A stretch of 64,000 bases of DNA from Lelliottia wanjuensis. GTDB lineage: Bacteria > Pseudomonadota > Gammaproteobacteria > Enterobacterales > Enterobacteriaceae. Where the stretch lies: NCBI RefSeq assembly GCF_030238365.1, contig NZ_JASSOT010000059.1, positions 1 to 64,000 of the forward strand, written 5' to 3'. Within the stretch, counting starts at the first letter, position 1. Each line of letters starts with the position of its first letter. The notes beneath the pieces were generated by a model. It had not been told where the DNA came from. It worked only from the letters and a program-made list of their open reading frames with translations, and made no database searches. Below are positions 1 to 9,668 of the stretch, piece by piece. The position numbers and the translations under genes are program-made.

Positions 1-77
1 GAACTCAGAAGTGAAACGCCGTAGCGCCGATGGTAGTGTGGGGTCTCCCCATGTGAGAGTAGGGAACTGCCAGGCAT
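1..77 (+). rRNA. rrf: 5S ribosomal RNA, 3' part (cut by window edge)
   Basis: The first 77 bases match the 3' two-thirds of enterobacterial 5S rRNA, including the conserved GAACTCAGAAGTGAAACGCC block and the closing GGGAACTGCCAGGCAT. The 5' part lies outside the window. It is the last gene of an rRNA operon. The neighbouring mobAB genes place it at the position of E. coli rrnA, which is an inference from gene order. Confidence 0.95.
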
Positions 78-90
78 CAAATAAGTGAAG

Positions 91-117
91 AGGCCATCCG
101 CAAGGATGGCCTTTTTG
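91..117 (+). terminator. rRNA operon terminator
   Basis: A perfect 9-bp stem (AGGCCATCC / GGATGGCCT) with a GCAA-type loop is followed by a run of T. It lies 13 bases after the 5S end and is a typical Rho-independent terminator of an rrn operon. Confidence 0.9.
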
Positions 118-150
118 CGTTTTTGTCGTTGATAAGAAGCTGACAATATG

Positions 151-657
151 TCAGCGCCCAGCCATCCATCCCCGAATAAACCCTACGATCGCATCCACAT
201 CATTCAAATCCAGAACCGGAACATCAAGTGATAGTGAAACGTCGCTGGCGACCGCAATCACATGCTGATCCACAGTTAGTTCCTCGATCTCATGCCCCGC
301 ATCGCTTCTGAAAAGCAAAATCTTCGCCACGGATTCATGTTTAAACCCCTCAACCAGCACCAGATCCAGCGTCGAATGGTCCATTCGACTCACCAGATAA
401 TCTAAATCCAGCACCTCTTCCTCAGGTGTTTCCGTCATCAACGCCCATCGCTGAGCGCTGGCGACCATGGTTTGCGCCGCACCGGCTTTGCGCAGCTCGT
501 AGCTGTCTTTCCCCGGCTTATCGATATCCATGTTGTGGTGAGTATGTTTAATCAGCCCAGGACGGATCCCCTGCGCGCATAGGGCTGGGATCAATTTTTT
601 TAGAAGCGACGTTTTCCCGGTGCCGCTCCAGGCGGCGATCGCTAGAACAGGTTTCAT
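151..657 (-). CDS. mobB: Molybdopterin-guanine dinucleotide biosynthesis adaptor MobB
   Basis: 168 aa. A P-loop (AWSGTGKT, residues 9-16) near the N-terminus and the overall sequence fit MobB, a GTP-binding protein that assists MobA and the insertion of bis-MGD cofactor into molybdoenzymes. It is the second gene of a mobA-mobB operon: its ATG overlaps the mobA stop by 4 bases (ATGA), so translation is probably coupled. MobB is not essential for cofactor synthesis in E. coli. A molybdoenzyme that uses bis-MGD, formate dehydrogenase O, is encoded further along this window. Confidence 0.95.
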   Translation of the reverse strand: MKPVLAIAAWSGTGKTSLLKKLIPALCAQGIRPGLIKHTHHNMDIDKPGKDSYELRKAGAAQTMVASAQRWALMTETPEEEVLDLDYLVSRMDHSTLDLVLVEGFKHESVAKILLFRSDAGHEIEELTVDQHVIAVASDVSLSLDVPVLDLNDVDAIVGFIRGWMAGR

Positions 658-1238
658 TCTTTCCCCTGCATCGTTTGCAAATCCTCAGTCGTGTTGACGT
701 TAATAAAAGCAGACTTCAGATCGCTGAAATCAACGGAGTGGCCGCCAGACTGGCGCATAAATACCATCACACGTCGCTCTCCTGCTGCCAGATAATCCTG
801 CAGTTCAGGAATCAATGTCCGGTTCATTAACGCAATCGTGGGATGATCGCGCTCACCGTCATATACCCAGACCACGGGCGCGTTTTTGCGTTGATGAGTA
901 AGACGTTCAGCCAGACAGGATGGAATAAACGGCGTATCGCACGGGCAAAAGAGAAACCACTCCTCGTCAGACTGCTGCATAACACTCAGCATACCGGCCA
1001 GTGGGCCAGGGTAATCCGCTAAGCTATCCTGAAATACCGGATACCCGCTTTGCTGATAAATCTCGATATGGCGGTTAGCGCTGATAGCCATCATTTCAAC
1101 CTGTCCACTCAGCGTAGCGGCAACGTGCTGCCATAGAGGTTTGCCATTAAGTAACTGTAAACCCTTATCTTTTCCGCCCATGCGCGTCGCTCTTCCCCCG
1201 GCAAGCACGATGCCAGTCACTCCTCGGCACTGATTCAC
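654..1238 (-). CDS. mobA: Molybdenum cofactor guanylyltransferase MobA
   Basis: 194 aa. MobA transfers GMP from GTP to Mo-molybdopterin to make the MGD cofactor. The nucleotidyltransferase signature is visible at the N-terminus (LAGG then RMGGKDKG, residues about 12-26), with a PCDTPF metal/nucleotide motif near residue 100. The start is GTG at 1238, preceded by GAGGCGAC; no better ATG exists nearby. It is the first gene of the operon with mobB. The length equals the usual enterobacterial MobA. Confidence 0.95.
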   Translation of the reverse strand: MNQCRGVTGIVLAGGRATRMGGKDKGLQLLNGKPLWQHVAATLSGQVEMMAISANRHIEIYQQSGYPVFQDSLADYPGPLAGMLSVMQQSDEEWFLFCPCDTPFIPSCLAERLTHQRKNAPVVWVYDGERDHPTIALMNRTLIPELQDYLAAGERRVMVFMRQSGGHSVDFSDLKSAFINVNTTEDLQTMQGKE

Positions 1239-1306
1239 GAATGTCGCCTCTTTTATTGTGGGATTGACCCTGCTAACGTGTCCCTATCAATGAAAGGAGC
1301 ACTACG

Positions 1307-1576
1307 ATGAAATGTAAACGCCTGAACGAAGTTATCGAACTTCTCCAGCCCGCCTGGCAAAAAGAGCCTGAGCTCAACCTGATGCAATTTTTACAGAAAC
1401 TGGCGAAAGAGTCAGGTTATGACGGTGAACTGACCGACCTTTCTGATGACATCCTGATCTACCATCTCAAAATGCGTGATTCTGATAAAGATGCCGCTAT
1501 TCCGGGCATTAAGAAAGACTATGAGGAAGATTTCAAAACCGCGCTGCTGCGCGCCCGTGGCGTAATTAAAGAGTAA
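1307..1576 (+). CDS. yihD: YihD, small DUF1040 protein
   Basis: 89 aa, acidic, and recognisable end to end as YihD (DUF1040). No enzymatic motif or membrane segment is visible and no biochemical function is known to me. A strong AAAGGAG ribosome site lies upstream of ATG 1307. In E. coli it precedes srkA-dsbA, and the same order is kept here. A short gap with no clear terminator separates it from srkA, so partial cotranscription is possible. Confidence 0.9.
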   Translation: MKCKRLNEVIELLQPAWQKEPELNLMQFLQKLAKESGYDGELTDLSDDILIYHLKMRDSDKDAAIPGIKKDYEEDFKTALLRARGVIKE

Positions 1577-1651
1577 AACCTTGTAAGCGGCGCCACCGAA
1601 ATCGCTGTGAAATGATATCCTGAATCATTCGTATAATTTCCGGATGATCGG

Positions 1652-2638
1652 ATGAACGACACGGCTTTTACTTTCCAGACATTAAACCCGGATACCATTA
1701 TGGATGCCCTCTTCGAACAGGGTATTCGGGTGGATTCCGGGCTAACTCCCTTAAACAGCTACGAAAACCGCGTCTATCAATTCCAGGACGAGGATCGTCA
1801 GCGCTTCGTCGTTAAATTTTATCGCCCAAAGCGTTGGTCGGCTGAGCAAATTCAGGAAGAGCATCAGTTCGCTCTCGATTTGGTCAACGATGATGTTCCG
1901 GTTGCCGCTCCCATTCAGTTTAATAACCAATCACTGCTCACGCATCAGGGATATTACTTTGCTGTTTTTCCGAGCCTGGGTGGCCGCCAGTTTGAGGCGG
2001 ATAATATCGATCAGATGGAGTGGGTTGCCCGTTATCTGGGACGAATCCATCAGACGGGACGTAAAAAAACCTTCAACGCACGCCCTACGATCGGGATTCA
2101 GGAATATTTGACCGAACCCCGCCAGGTGTTCGAAACATCAACGCTCATTCCGAAGGCATTGAAAGCGGATTTCCTGAAAGCCACCGATGCGCTTATTGCG
2201 GCGGTGACTGAGCGCTGGGACGATCAAACGGACATTCTGCGCCTGCACGGCGACTGCCACGCCGGGAATATCCTCTGGCGCGACGGCCCGCTATTTGTGG
2301 ATCTTGACGATGCCCGCATGGGGCCAGCGATTCAGGATCTCTGGATGCTGCTCAATGGTGATAAAGCCGAACAGCGCATGCAGCTCGAAACCATCATTGA
2401 AGCCTATGAAGAGTTTAGCCCCTTCAATTCAGACGAAATCGCCCTGATTGAACCTTTACGCGCCATGCGATTTGTATATTATCTCGCATGGTTAATCAGG
2501 CGTTGGGACGATCCCGCGTTTCCTAAAAACTTCCCATGGCTGACCGGGGAAGATTACTGGCGCAGCCAGACAACCACCTTTATTCAGCAAGTTAAGGTTC
2601 TGCAGGAACCGCCACTACAATTAACGCCAATGTATTAA
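1652..2638 (+). CDS. srkA: Stress response kinase A (Ser/Thr protein kinase)
   Basis: 328 aa, formerly YihE. It is a choline-kinase-fold protein kinase that protects E. coli from stress-induced death. The catalytic loop is intact: H199-G-D201 followed by N206, and the DLDD metal/phospho site with D217. Start ATG 1652 has only a weak ribosome site (GGATGATCGG). dsbA begins 26 bases after the stop. In E. coli the Cpx system activates transcription through srkA into dsbA; the same layout suggests the same here, but I did not identify a CpxR box. Confidence 0.93.
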   Translation: MNDTAFTFQTLNPDTIMDALFEQGIRVDSGLTPLNSYENRVYQFQDEDRQRFVVKFYRPKRWSAEQIQEEHQFALDLVNDDVPVAAPIQFNNQSLLTHQGYYFAVFPSLGGRQFEADNIDQMEWVARYLGRIHQTGRKKTFNARPTIGIQEYLTEPRQVFETSTLIPKALKADFLKATDALIAAVTERWDDQTDILRLHGDCHAGNILWRDGPLFVDLDDARMGPAIQDLWMLLNGDKAEQRMQLETIIEAYEEFSPFNSDEIALIEPLRAMRFVYYLAWLIRRWDDPAFPKNFPWLTGEDYWRSQTTTFIQQVKVLQEPPLQLTPMY

Positions 2639-2664
2639 TCGGACACATCAGGAGAAAGTTGATC

Positions 2665-3288
2665 ATGAAAAAAATATGGCTGGCGCTGGCAGGTATGATT
2701 CTGACATTTAGCGCATCTGCTGCTCAATTCAGCGATGGCAAGCAGTTCACTACCCTTGAAAAGCCGGTCGCCGGTGAGCCTCAGGTGCTGGAGTTCTTCT
2801 CATTCTATTGCCCGCACTGCTACCAGTTTGAAGAAGTTCTGCACGTTTCCGATAACGTGAAGAAAAAGCTGCCTGAAGGCACCAAAATGACCAAGTATCA
2901 TGTCGAATTCCTGGGTCCTTTGGGTAAAGATCTGACGCAAGCCTGGGCGGTTGCTCTGGCGCTGGGCGTGGAAGATCAGGTGACGGCGCCAATGTTCGAA
3001 GCTGTACAGAAAACCCAGACCGTTCAGACCGTTGCAGATATTCGTAAAGTCTTTGTTGATGCCGGTGTGAAAGGCGAAGATTACGACGCGGCCTGGAACA
3101 GCTTTGTGGTGAAATCTCTGGTGGCTCAGCAGGAGAAAGCCGCAGCCGATCTCCAGCTGCAGGGTGTTCCGGCGATGTTCGTTAACGGTAAATACCAGGT
3201 GAACCCACAGGGTATGGATACCAGCAGCATGGATATCTTCGTGCAGCAGTATGCCGAGACCGTGAAATATCTGGTTGAGAAGAAATAA
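2665..3288 (+). CDS. dsbA: Thiol:disulfide interchange protein DsbA
   Basis: 207-aa precursor of the periplasmic dithiol oxidase that introduces disulfides into exported proteins and is reoxidised by DsbB. A signal peptide ([20 protein letters not shown]) is followed by a thioredoxin-like domain. The active site CPHC is at C49/C52 of the precursor and the cis-proline (GVPAMF) at P169. I chose ATG 2665 because GGAGAAAG lies at the right distance and it aligns with E. coli DsbA; a TTG two codons upstream is less likely. Confidence 0.97.
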   Translation: MKKIWLALAGMILTFSASAAQFSDGKQFTTLEKPVAGEPQVLEFFSFYCPHCYQFEEVLHVSDNVKKKLPEGTKMTKYHVEFLGPLGKDLTQAWAVALALGVEDQVTAPMFEAVQKTQTVQTVADIRKVFVDAGVKGEDYDAAWNSFVVKSLVAQQEKAAADLQLQGVPAMFVNGKYQVNPQGMDTSSMDIFVQQYAETVKYLVEKK

Positions 3289-3293
3289 AAGTG

Positions 3294-3321
3294 AAAACGC
3301 CGGTCATTGACCGGCGTTTTT
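3294..3321. terminator. Bidirectional terminator shared by dsbA and yihG
   Basis: A perfect 13-bp stem (AAAACGCCGGTCA / TGACCGGCGTTTT) has A-run and T-run on both flanks, so it can stop transcription in both directions between two convergent genes. Its right arm encodes the last codons of yihG, whose stop lies in the hairpin apex. Confidence 0.88.
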
Positions 3322-4212
3322 GTTTGCAGATTTAATATCGTTTATCAGCACATCTTTATCGTTCCACAGCGTGTTCAGCCACAGCTGGAAGCGACGTTTG
3401 AAATTCTTATCATTGATATAATCCCCGTGTAGTCCTTCATCCACGGGCACCAGATTAACTCTCACCACAATCCGCGTCAGCTTCCCGCTCAACATATCGT
3501 AGAACGGTGTGCCGTCATTTTCTGGATAGCACAGAGTGACGTTCAGCAATTTATCGAACTGCGCGCCCAGCACATTAAGCGCCATCGCAATCCCCGCGGC
3601 TTTCGGCGGCAGAAGGTTTTTATAAGGGGAGCGAGTTTGCTGACGCTTCAGTTCCGTAAAACGGGAGCCCTCAACAAAGTTAACGATGGTTGTCGGGTGT
3701 GCGCGGAATTTCTCGCAGGAGCGACGCGTTGTTTCAACATCACGGCCACGGCGATCCGGGTGTCGAATAAGATAGCTGCGCGAGTAGCGTTTCATAAACG
3801 GCATATCCAGCGCCCAGCATGCCAGCCCGATAAACGGCACCCAGGCCAGCTGCTGCTTAAGAAAGTACTTGTTCATCGGAATATGTTTGCGAAACAGCAC
3901 GCATAACACCACGATATCGGCCCAGCTATGGTGATTGCAGAGCAGCAAATACCAGTTTTTCTTGTTGAGGCCTTCCAGCCCTTCGATATCCCATTTCAGA
4001 TGTGGGTTAAGACGCAGCAGCAGTGCCAGCCCTTCACACCAGCAGTACATCATAAAATTGCAGAATGCGGATACCGCGCGCCAGACGACTGGAACCGGCA
4101 GCAGAAGTTTAATGATTCCGGCGACGATGATCGGTACAGAACAGGCGATGGTCACCAGGATAGTTAAAATGATGCTTAACAGTAATGTTATCGCAGCGAG
4201 TAATCTCGGCAT
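3304..4212 (-). CDS. yihG: YihG, PlsC-like acyltransferase
   Basis: 302 aa. An N-terminal hydrophobic stretch (about residues 5-45) is followed by an LPLAT/PlsC-type acyltransferase domain with the HX4D motif (H94...D99, in NHHSWAD) and the phosphate-binding block FVEGSR (179-184). It probably acylates lysophospholipids at the inner membrane; YihG and YihG-like enzymes in E. coli have been linked to introducing particular fatty acids into phospholipids. It is convergent with dsbA and divergent from polA. E. coli has yihF between dsbA and this gene; here yihF is absent. Confidence 0.9.
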   Translation of the reverse strand: MPRLLAAITLLLSIILTILVTIACSVPIIVAGIIKLLLPVPVVWRAVSAFCNFMMYCWCEGLALLLRLNPHLKWDIEGLEGLNKKNWYLLLCNHHSWADIVVLCVLFRKHIPMNKYFLKQQLAWVPFIGLACWALDMPFMKRYSRSYLIRHPDRRGRDVETTRRSCEKFRAHPTTIVNFVEGSRFTELKRQQTRSPYKNLLPPKAAGIAMALNVLGAQFDKLLNVTLCYPENDGTPFYDMLSGKLTRIVVRVNLVPVDEGLHGDYINDKNFKRRFQLWLNTLWNDKDVLINDIKSANKNAGQ

Positions 4213-4650
4213 GATGAGTTTTTTCAGATAGTTAGCTGGAGTCTGGCGGCCAGATCGCTGCGCAGGGCGCTGATTTTACCAGAAAACGAATTAAAGCAGG
4301 GGGCTTTCACTCTGCGATAGTGTGGGATATGTGCCTTAACAGAGTATTTGTCTGCGATAGCCTATTTGGCTCTTCTTATATCCACATAGAGCAAATAGTC
4401 ATCAATTGGAAATATACCGATCGGATCTATTTATAAAGCATTGATTTTAATTTATAAAAAATTCAAATAAGATCCATTTATGACTCGTTTCTTCATATGA
4501 ATTAAAAGTATGCACAAACTTATCCACAGTTTGATTTTGCGATCGATCCTGACGATCGCAAAATCTTTTCCTGTATTCGGCGCTAAAAACTGATGTTTTC
4601 ATCCTTCTGTGGCATCCTTTAGCCATAAATTGATTAAAGGCACGGACATT
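4213..4650. other. yihG-polA divergent intergenic region
   Basis: 438 bases without a gene. It contains an AT-rich tract (about 4370-4510), a perfect DnaA box TTATCCACA at 4520-4528, and a 13-bp perfect dyad at 4533-4565 with three GATC sites. It should hold the polA promoter and possibly that of yihG. I could not assign -10/-35 elements with confidence. Confidence 0.6.
4520..4528 (+). promoter_or_regulatory. Consensus DnaA box upstream of polA
   Basis: TTATCCACA is an exact match to the high-affinity DnaA box. It is 122 bases before the polA start. DnaA control of polA has been discussed for E. coli; whether it applies here is inference. Confidence 0.6.
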
Positions 4651-7443
4651 ATGGTTCAGATTCCAGAAAACCCTCTTATTCTCGTCGACGGCTCTTCATA
4701 CCTGTATCGGGCGTATCATGCGTTTCCTCCTCTGACCAACAGCGCGGGGGAGCCAACCGGCGCGATGTATGGCGTGCTGAATATGCTGCGCAGCCTGATC
4801 CTGCAATACCAGCCGTCCCATGCGGCGGTGGTATTTGATGCGAAGGGCAAAACCTTCCGCGATGAGCTATTCGAGGATTACAAATCCCACCGTCCGCCGA
4901 TGCCGGATGATTTGCGCGCGCAAATCGAGCCGCTGCACACCATGGTGAAAGCGATGGGCTTGCCGCTGCTGGCGGTTTCTGGGGTGGAAGCTGACGACGT
5001 CATCGGTACCCTGGCGCGTGAAGCGGAGAAAATGGGCCGTCCGGTGCTGATCAGTACCGGTGATAAAGACATGGCGCAGCTGGTGACTCCTGGGATCACC
5101 CTGATCAATACCATGACCAACACCATCCTTGGGCCGGAAGAGGTCGTCACCAAATATGGCGTGCCGCCAGAACTGATCATCGATTTCCTCGCCTTGATGG
5201 GTGACTCCTCGGATAACATTCCGGGCGTGCCAGGCGTGGGCGAGAAAACCGCGCAGGCGTTGCTGCAGGGCCTCGGCGGACTGGATACGCTGTATGCTGA
5301 ATCCGACAAAATTGCCGGGCTGACGTTCCGTGGTGCCAAAACCATGGCCGCGAAGCTCGAGCAAAATAAAGATGTGGCTTACCTCTCCTATAAGCTGGCC
5401 ACCATCAAAACTGACGTCGAGCTGGAACTTACCTGCGAGCAGCTTGAAGTGCAGCAGCCGGTCGCGGAAGAGCTCCTTGGCCTGTTTAAGCAGTATGAGT
5501 TCAAACGCTGGATAACCGACGTCGAAGCCGGGAAATGGATGCAGGCGAAGGGCGCTAAACCTGCCGCCAAGCCAAAAGAGACCCTCGTTGTTAATGCCGA
5601 AGAGGAAGTCGAAGAGGCGGCGAGTCAGCTCTCCTTCGAAAACTACGAAACGGTACTCGACGAAGCGCAGCTCATCGCCTGGATTGAGAAACTGAAAAAA
5701 GCGCCGGTCTTCGCGTTCGATACCGAAACCGACAGCCTCGATAACATCTCCGCCAACATGGTCGGTCTCTCCTTTGCGACAGAGCCGGGCATCGCCGCTT
5801 ATGTCCCTGTCGCGCATGACTATCTGGACGCACCGGATCAAATATCCCGTGACCGCGTACTTGAGCTGCTCAAGCCGCTGCTGGAAGATGATAAAGCGCT
5901 CAAGGTTGGGCAAAACCTGAAATATGATCGCGGCATTTTGCAGAACTACGGCATCGAGCTGCGCGGTATCGCCTACGACACCATGCTGGAATCCTACATT
6001 CTGAACAGCGTCGCGGGCCGTCATGATATGGATTCGCTCTCCGATCGCTGGCTTAAGCATAAAACCGTCACCTTCGAAGAAATTGCCGGCAAAGGCAAAA
6101 ATCAGCTGACCTTCAACCAGATTGCCCTGGAAGAGGCGGGTCGCTACGCGGCAGAAGATGCTGACGTGACGCTGCAGTTACACCTGAAAATGTACCCGAA
6201 ACTGCAAAAGCAGGAAGGGCCGCTGAACATTTTCGAGAATGTCGAAATGCCGCTGGTGCCTGTGCTGTCTCGTATTGAGCGCAACGGCGTCAAAATCGAT
6301 CCGGCCGTTCTGCACAAGCATTCGGAAGAGATCACCCTGCGTCTGAATGAGCTGGAGCTGAAAGCTCATGACATTGCGGGCGAGCCCTTCAACCTGGCGT
6401 CGACCAAACAGCTGCAAACCATTCTGTTTGAAAAACAGGGTATTAAACCGCTGAAGAAAACGCCGGGCGGCGCGCCGTCTACGTCTGAAGAGGTACTGGA
6501 AGAGCTGGCGCTGGATTACCCGCTGCCAAAAGTGATTCTGGAATACCGTGGCCTCGCGAAGCTTAAATCGACCTACACCGATAAGCTGCCGCTAATGATC
6601 AACCCAAAAACTGGTCGCGTTCACACCTCCTATCATCAGGCGGTAGCGGCGACGGGGCGTTTGTCCTCCACCGATCCTAACCTGCAGAACATTCCGGTGC
6701 GTAACGAAGAAGGGCGACGCATCCGTCAGGCCTTCATCGCTCCGCAAGATTACCTGATCGTCTCTGCCGACTACTCGCAAATCGAACTGCGCATCATGGC
6801 GCACCTGTCGCGTGACAAGGGTTTGCTGACCGCGTTTGCCGAAGGGAAAGATATCCACCGCGCTACGGCTGCAGAAGTTTTTGGTCTGCCATTAGAGAGC
6901 GTAACCGGCGAGCAGCGCCGCAGCGCGAAAGCGATCAACTTCGGCCTGATCTACGGTATGAGCGCCTTTGGCCTTTCTCGCCAGCTGAATATTCCGCGTA
7001 AAGAGTCGCAGAAGTACATGGATCTCTACTTCGAGCGTTATCCGGGCGTACTGGAATACATGGAACGCACGCGTGCCCAGGCAAAAGATAAGGGCTACGT
7101 TGAAACGCTGGATGGTCGCCGTCTGTATCTGCCGGATATCACCTCCAGCAACGCGGCGCGTCGTGCTGGTGCAGAGCGCGCGGCCATCAACGCCCCGATG
7201 CAGGGGACGGCCGCGGATATCATCAAGCGCGCCATGATTGCGGTTGATGCCTGGCTGGAAAACGATAAACCACGCGTGAAAATGATCATGCAGGTGCATG
7301 ATGAACTGGTGTTCGAAGTGCACAAAGACGATCTGGAAGCCGTATCGAAAAAGATCCACGAACTGATGGAAAGCAGCGTGAAATTAGATGTGCCATTGCT
7401 GGTGGAAGTGGGGAGTGGGGCGAACTGGGATCAGGCTCACTAA
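4651..7443 (+). CDS. polA: DNA polymerase I
   Basis: 930 aa. It removes RNA primers, fills gaps and acts in repair. Three domains are visible: 5'-3' exonuclease (about 1-290), 3'-5' proofreading domain with the intact DTETD metal motif (FAFDTETDS, near residue 355), and the polymerase domain with motif A (DYSQIELR) and motif C (VHDELVFE). ATG 4651 (MVQIPENP) was chosen because it matches the E. coli N-terminus; an upstream GTG at 4609 only extends the frame. It is transcribed alone, with spf immediately downstream. Confidence 0.98.
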   Translation: MVQIPENPLILVDGSSYLYRAYHAFPPLTNSAGEPTGAMYGVLNMLRSLILQYQPSHAAVVFDAKGKTFRDELFEDYKSHRPPMPDDLRAQIEPLHTMVKAMGLPLLAVSGVEADDVIGTLAREAEKMGRPVLISTGDKDMAQLVTPGITLINTMTNTILGPEEVVTKYGVPPELIIDFLALMGDSSDNIPGVPGVGEKTAQALLQGLGGLDTLYAESDKIAGLTFRGAKTMAAKLEQNKDVAYLSYKLATIKTDVELELTCEQLEVQQPVAEELLGLFKQYEFKRWITDVEAGKWMQAKGAKPAAKPKETLVVNAEEEVEEAASQLSFENYETVLDEAQLIAWIEKLKKAPVFAFDTETDSLDNISANMVGLSFATEPGIAAYVPVAHDYLDAPDQISRDRVLELLKPLLEDDKALKVGQNLKYDRGILQNYGIELRGIAYDTMLESYILNSVAGRHDMDSLSDRWLKHKTVTFEEIAGKGKNQLTFNQIALEEAGRYAAEDADVTLQLHLKMYPKLQKQEGPLNIFENVEMPLVPVLSRIERNGVKIDPAVLHKHSEEITLRLNELELKAHDIAGEPFNLASTKQLQTILFEKQGIKPLKKTPGGAPSTSEEVLEELALDYPLPKVILEYRGLAKLKSTYTDKLPLMINPKTGRVHTSYHQAVAATGRLSSTDPNLQNIPVRNEEGRRIRQAFIAPQDYLIVSADYSQIELRIMAHLSRDKGLLTAFAEGKDIHRATAAEVFGLPLESVTGEQRRSAKAINFGLIYGMSAFGLSRQLNIPRKESQKYMDLYFERYPGVLEYMERTRAQAKDKGYVETLDGRRLYLPDITSSNAARRAGAERAAINAPMQGTAADIIKRAMIAVDAWLENDKPRVKMIMQVHDELVFEVHKDDLEAVSKKIHELMESSVKLDVPLLVEVGSGANWDQAH

Positions 7444-7456
7444 GGGTTCGATGAAC

Positions 7457-7503
7457 AAGCGGCTGATTATGTAAGTAAGCAACATAACAGCCCGCTTTTT
7501 GTG
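7457..7503 (+). terminator. Probable polA terminator
   Basis: An imperfect hairpin pairs AAGCGG-CTG...TTATGT with ACATAA..CAG-CCCGCTT and is followed by TTTTTG. It lies 15-60 bases after the polA stop and before the spf promoter. The stem has a bulge, so confidence is moderate. Confidence 0.55.
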
Positions 7504-7556
7504 ACAACCATTAGATTTACCTATGTAAAGAGTGAAAAAAAACTACAAAAAGTGCT

Positions 7557-7584
7557 TTGTCCAGCGATAAAAAAAGAGTAGAGT
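7557..7584 (+). promoter_or_regulatory. spf promoter
   Basis: TTGTCC (7557-7562) and TAGAGT (7579-7584) are separated by 16 bases, and the RNA start at 7592 lies 7 bases downstream of the -10. In E. coli the spf promoter is repressed by cAMP-CRP; I see only a weak TGTGA half-site near 7500. Confidence 0.65.
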
Positions 7585-7591
7585 TATCGAT

Positions 7592-7700
7592 GTAGGGTAC
7601 AGAGGTAAGATGTTCTATCTTTCAGACCTTTTACTTCACGTAATCGGATTTGGCTGAATATTTTAGCCGCCCCAGTCAGTAATGACTGGGGCGTTTTTTA
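7592..7700 (+). ncRNA. spf: Spot 42 small RNA
   Basis: 109 nt, effectively identical to E. coli Spot 42 as I recall it, from GTAGGGTACAGAGG to the terminator GCCCCAGTCA / TGACTGGGGC followed by T6. It is an Hfq-dependent base-pairing RNA that represses many carbon-source genes (galK, others) when glucose is present. Its place between polA and engB is conserved. Several sugar systems of its kind of target (rha, raf, yih) lie in this window, but I did not test base-pairing. Confidence 0.97.
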
Positions 7701-7757
7701 TTGCGGCAAAGAAAATATTTGGACCAAAAAAAAGCGCGGTCATCGCCGCGCTCTTCA

Positions 7758-8384
7758 TCACTCTTCCGCTTCAGTCGCGGGTTCCAGTCCGTTATACCAG
7801 CTGTCGAGCTTGTGACGCAGCACGTCCACACCCTGCTTTTTCAGGGAGGAAAACGTCTCAACCTGCACGTCACCGCCGAACTCCACCGCGGCTTCACGCA
7901 CCAGTTTCAGCTGCGCTTTACGCGCACCGCTTGCCAGTTTATCGGCTTTGGTCAGCAGCACCAGAACCGGGATATCGCTCGCAACGCCCCAGTGGATCAT
8001 CTGCTGATCGAGATCTTTCAGCGGGTGACGGATGTCCATCAGCACCACCAGACCTTTCAGGCACTGGCGTTTTTCCAGGTATTCTCCCAGCGCGCGCTGC
8101 CATTTGATTTTGACCTCTTCCGGCACTTCGGCGTAGCCGTAACCGGGTAAATCCACCAGACGCTTACCGTCGGCAACTTCAAACAGGTTAATCAGCTGAG
8201 TACGACCCGGGGTTTTTGAGGTACGCGCCAGGCTTTTCTGGTTTGTCAGCGTATTCAGGGCGCTGGATTTTCCCGCATTGGAGCGGCCAGCAAATGCCAC
8301 TTCGATACCCGTATCAGGCGGTAAGTGGCGAATATCAGGCGCACTGGTGACAAAATGCGTCTGTTGATAGTTCCAGGTAGTCAC
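7758..8384 (-). CDS. engB: Ribosome biogenesis GTPase EngB (YihA/YsxC)
   Basis: 208 aa. A single TrmE-Era-EngA-type GTPase domain needed for 50S subunit assembly. G1 is GRSNAGKS (33-40), G3 is DLPGYG and G4 is TKAD. I chose GTG 8384 as start because a GGAG site lies 8 bases upstream and the protein then aligns with E. coli YihA (NYQQTHFV). The frame stays open to ATG 8495, but that extension has no ribosome site and no family match. The gene is convergent with spf and divergent from csrC. Confidence 0.93.
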   Translation of the reverse strand: MTTWNYQQTHFVTSAPDIRHLPPDTGIEVAFAGRSNAGKSSALNTLTNQKSLARTSKTPGRTQLINLFEVADGKRLVDLPGYGYAEVPEEVKIKWQRALGEYLEKRQCLKGLVVLMDIRHPLKDLDQQMIHWGVASDIPVLVLLTKADKLASGARKAQLKLVREAAVEFGGDVQVETFSSLKKQGVDVLRHKLDSWYNGLEPATEAEE

Positions 8385-8517
8385 GTGGTCGTCTCCAAAA
8401 ATCGTAATCTGATGGGGAGTATACCTGAATGCAGGCAAAAGGCTTTTCTCTTCGCGTTCGGGCTGTAGATTAAAACCATTATAAATGTAAGACATTGACC
8501 ATTATTGCTATGGGATA

Positions 8518-8537
8518 TTTAAGAGGATCCTCATGCA
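8518..8537. promoter_or_regulatory. Candidate UvrY site upstream of csrC
   Basis: TTTAAGAGGATCCTCATGCA is an imperfect palindrome 115-135 bases before the csrC start. It resembles the inverted repeat bound by UvrY (BarA-UvrY system activates csrC in E. coli), but carries two extra central bases. This is a resemblance only. Confidence 0.3.
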
Positions 8538-8618
8538 GTAAAAATAGCAAAACCTTTAAAATCATAATGTTGACGATAAGGAATTATCCGAAAGTTCTAA
8601 TTTGGACGCGCAGGTGGC

Positions 8619-8646
8619 TTGTCAGAAAACCTGAAAAAGGTAAAGT
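8619..8646 (+). promoter_or_regulatory. csrC promoter
   Basis: TTGTCA (8619-8624) and TAAAGT (8641-8646) with a 16-base spacer lie just before the region where homology to E. coli CsrC RNA begins (about 8652). This is a good sigma-70 promoter. Confidence 0.7.
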
Positions 8647-8651
8647 AGCAA

Positions 8652-8896
8652 CCAAGGCGAGGATGCCAGCAGGATAACGACTTCAGGATGAAGGGTCAGG
8701 AGCGCCAGGAGGCGAAGACTCAGGACAACCAGGATGGTGACACGCCTGGAGGCGTTTGAAAGGAAAAGGAACCGTATCATGGACGGTATCCGCTAAAGGA
8801 TAAACAGGGTTAGTTGTTGGCAAACATGGAATGTTTGACCCGTTAAGGGTTGAGAGTCAGGAAAAAAGGCGACAGATTGCTCTGTCGCCTTTTTTC
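8652..8896 (+). ncRNA. csrC: CsrC regulatory RNA
   Basis: About 245 nt, the same size as E. coli CsrC. It carries 14 GGA trinucleotides, many as AGGA/CAGGA in hairpin loops, which is the hallmark of an RNA that sequesters CsrA dimers. Clear matches to E. coli include GGGTCAGGAGCGCCAGGAGG and the 3' block CCCGTTAAGGG. It ends with a strong terminator (AAAAAAGGCGACAGA / TCTGTCGCCTTTTTT). The 5' end is inferred from the promoter. Its position between engB and yihI is conserved. Confidence 0.93.
8862..8896 (+). terminator. csrC terminator
   Basis: A stem of GGCGACAGA / TCTGTCGCC flanked by A6 and T6 forms the 3' end of CsrC. It is symmetrical enough to work in both directions. Confidence 0.9.
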
Positions 8897-8964
8897 TTTG
8901 CTTGCTTTCTGCTAGATTTCGCCGCAATTCTATACTGAATAAAATGGCTTAAAGACAAGGCATC

Positions 8965-9480
8965 ATGAAAAAACCGACATCCACAGCGGGCGCTAAACGC
9001 CCGGCAAAAGCACACCGCAAAACCCGTGAAGAACTGAATCAGGAAGCTCGCGATCGTAAACGTGCGAAAAAGCATAGTGGTCATGCATCGGGTAGCCGCG
9101 CGAGCGGTAGCAGTGTCACAGGTTCCGCTGCGCAGCAATCCAAACAGAAAGACCCGCGCATCGGGAGCAAAACGCCAATTCCACTGGGCGTCACCGACGC
9201 CCCGGTTATCAAGCAGCAAAAACCTAAAAAGAGCGAGAAACCTATGCTTTCACCGCAGGCTGAGCTGGATATGCTGGAGAATGATGAGCGCCTGGATGCG
9301 CTGCTGGAACGTCTTGAACAGGGCGAAGCGCTGAATGCTGAAGAGCAGAAATGGGTTGATGCCAAACTGGATCGTATTGATGAACTGATGCAGCAGCTCG
9401 GTCTCTCTTACGACGATGAAGAAGACGAAGAAGAAGAGAAGCAGGACGACATGATGCGTCTGCTGAAAGGTGGAAACTAA
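8965..9480 (+). CDS. yihI: Der GTPase-activating protein YihI
   Basis: 171 aa. The N-terminal third is very basic (KKP, RKTREE, DRKRAKK) and the C-terminus very acidic ([10 protein letters not shown]), as in E. coli YihI. YihI stimulates the GTPase activity of Der (EngA) and so tunes 50S ribosome assembly. No transmembrane segment. It lies directly after csrC and shares the neighbourhood with engB, another ribosome-assembly GTPase. A short putative membrane-protein gene and hemN follow on the same strand. Confidence 0.92.
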   Translation: MKKPTSTAGAKRPAKAHRKTREELNQEARDRKRAKKHSGHASGSRASGSSVTGSAAQQSKQKDPRIGSKTPIPLGVTDAPVIKQQKPKKSEKPMLSPQAELDMLENDERLDALLERLEQGEALNAEEQKWVDAKLDRIDELMQQLGLSYDDEEDEEEEKQDDMMRLLKGGN

Positions 9481-9483
9481 CAT

Positions 9484-9666
9484 TTGCACCCGGCGGGCTC
9501 TATAGTCCTGCTTATAACCCTTCCGGTTATATGTTATCTGGTGTGGTTATTCGTTAAACTACGGCGGTTGTCGCGGCGACAGAGGTGGCTGCGCACCCGA
9601 ATGTTGACCCGCAGTGGGGTCAAAACGGGCCGCCGTATACGAACGCGACACCAACGGAAGGAGTGA
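9484..9666 (+). CDS. Putative 60-aa membrane protein between yihI and hemN
   Basis: An open frame starts at TTG 9484, four bases after the yihI stop, and ends with TGA 9664-9666, two bases before the hemN ATG. The predicted product has one hydrophobic helix (about residues 7-24, SIVLLITLPVICYLVWLFV) and then a strongly basic tail rich in R. The tight packing between yihI and hemN suggests translational coupling, but the start codon is weak and no clear ribosome site is seen. It might be a remnant of the DUF2489-type membrane protein found next to hemN in other gammaproteobacteria. Function unknown. Confidence 0.4.
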   Translation: MHPAGSIVLLITLPVICYLVWLFVKLRRLSRRQRWLRTRMLTRSGVKTGRRIRTRHQRKE

Positions 9667-9668
9667 GC

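Noticed and set aside
4867-6060. 397-codon open frame antisense to polA
   Set aside because: It lies wholly inside polA, has no ribosome site or family signature, and its composition follows the complementary strand of a biased coding region.
7444-7591. Strong CRP site for Spot 42
   Set aside because: Only a TGTGA half-site near 7500 is visible with a poor partner, so I did not annotate it.
8495-8677. 60-codon open frame between engB and csrC
   Set aside because: It runs through the csrC promoter and into the RNA gene, with no ribosome site or hydrophobic or conserved pattern.
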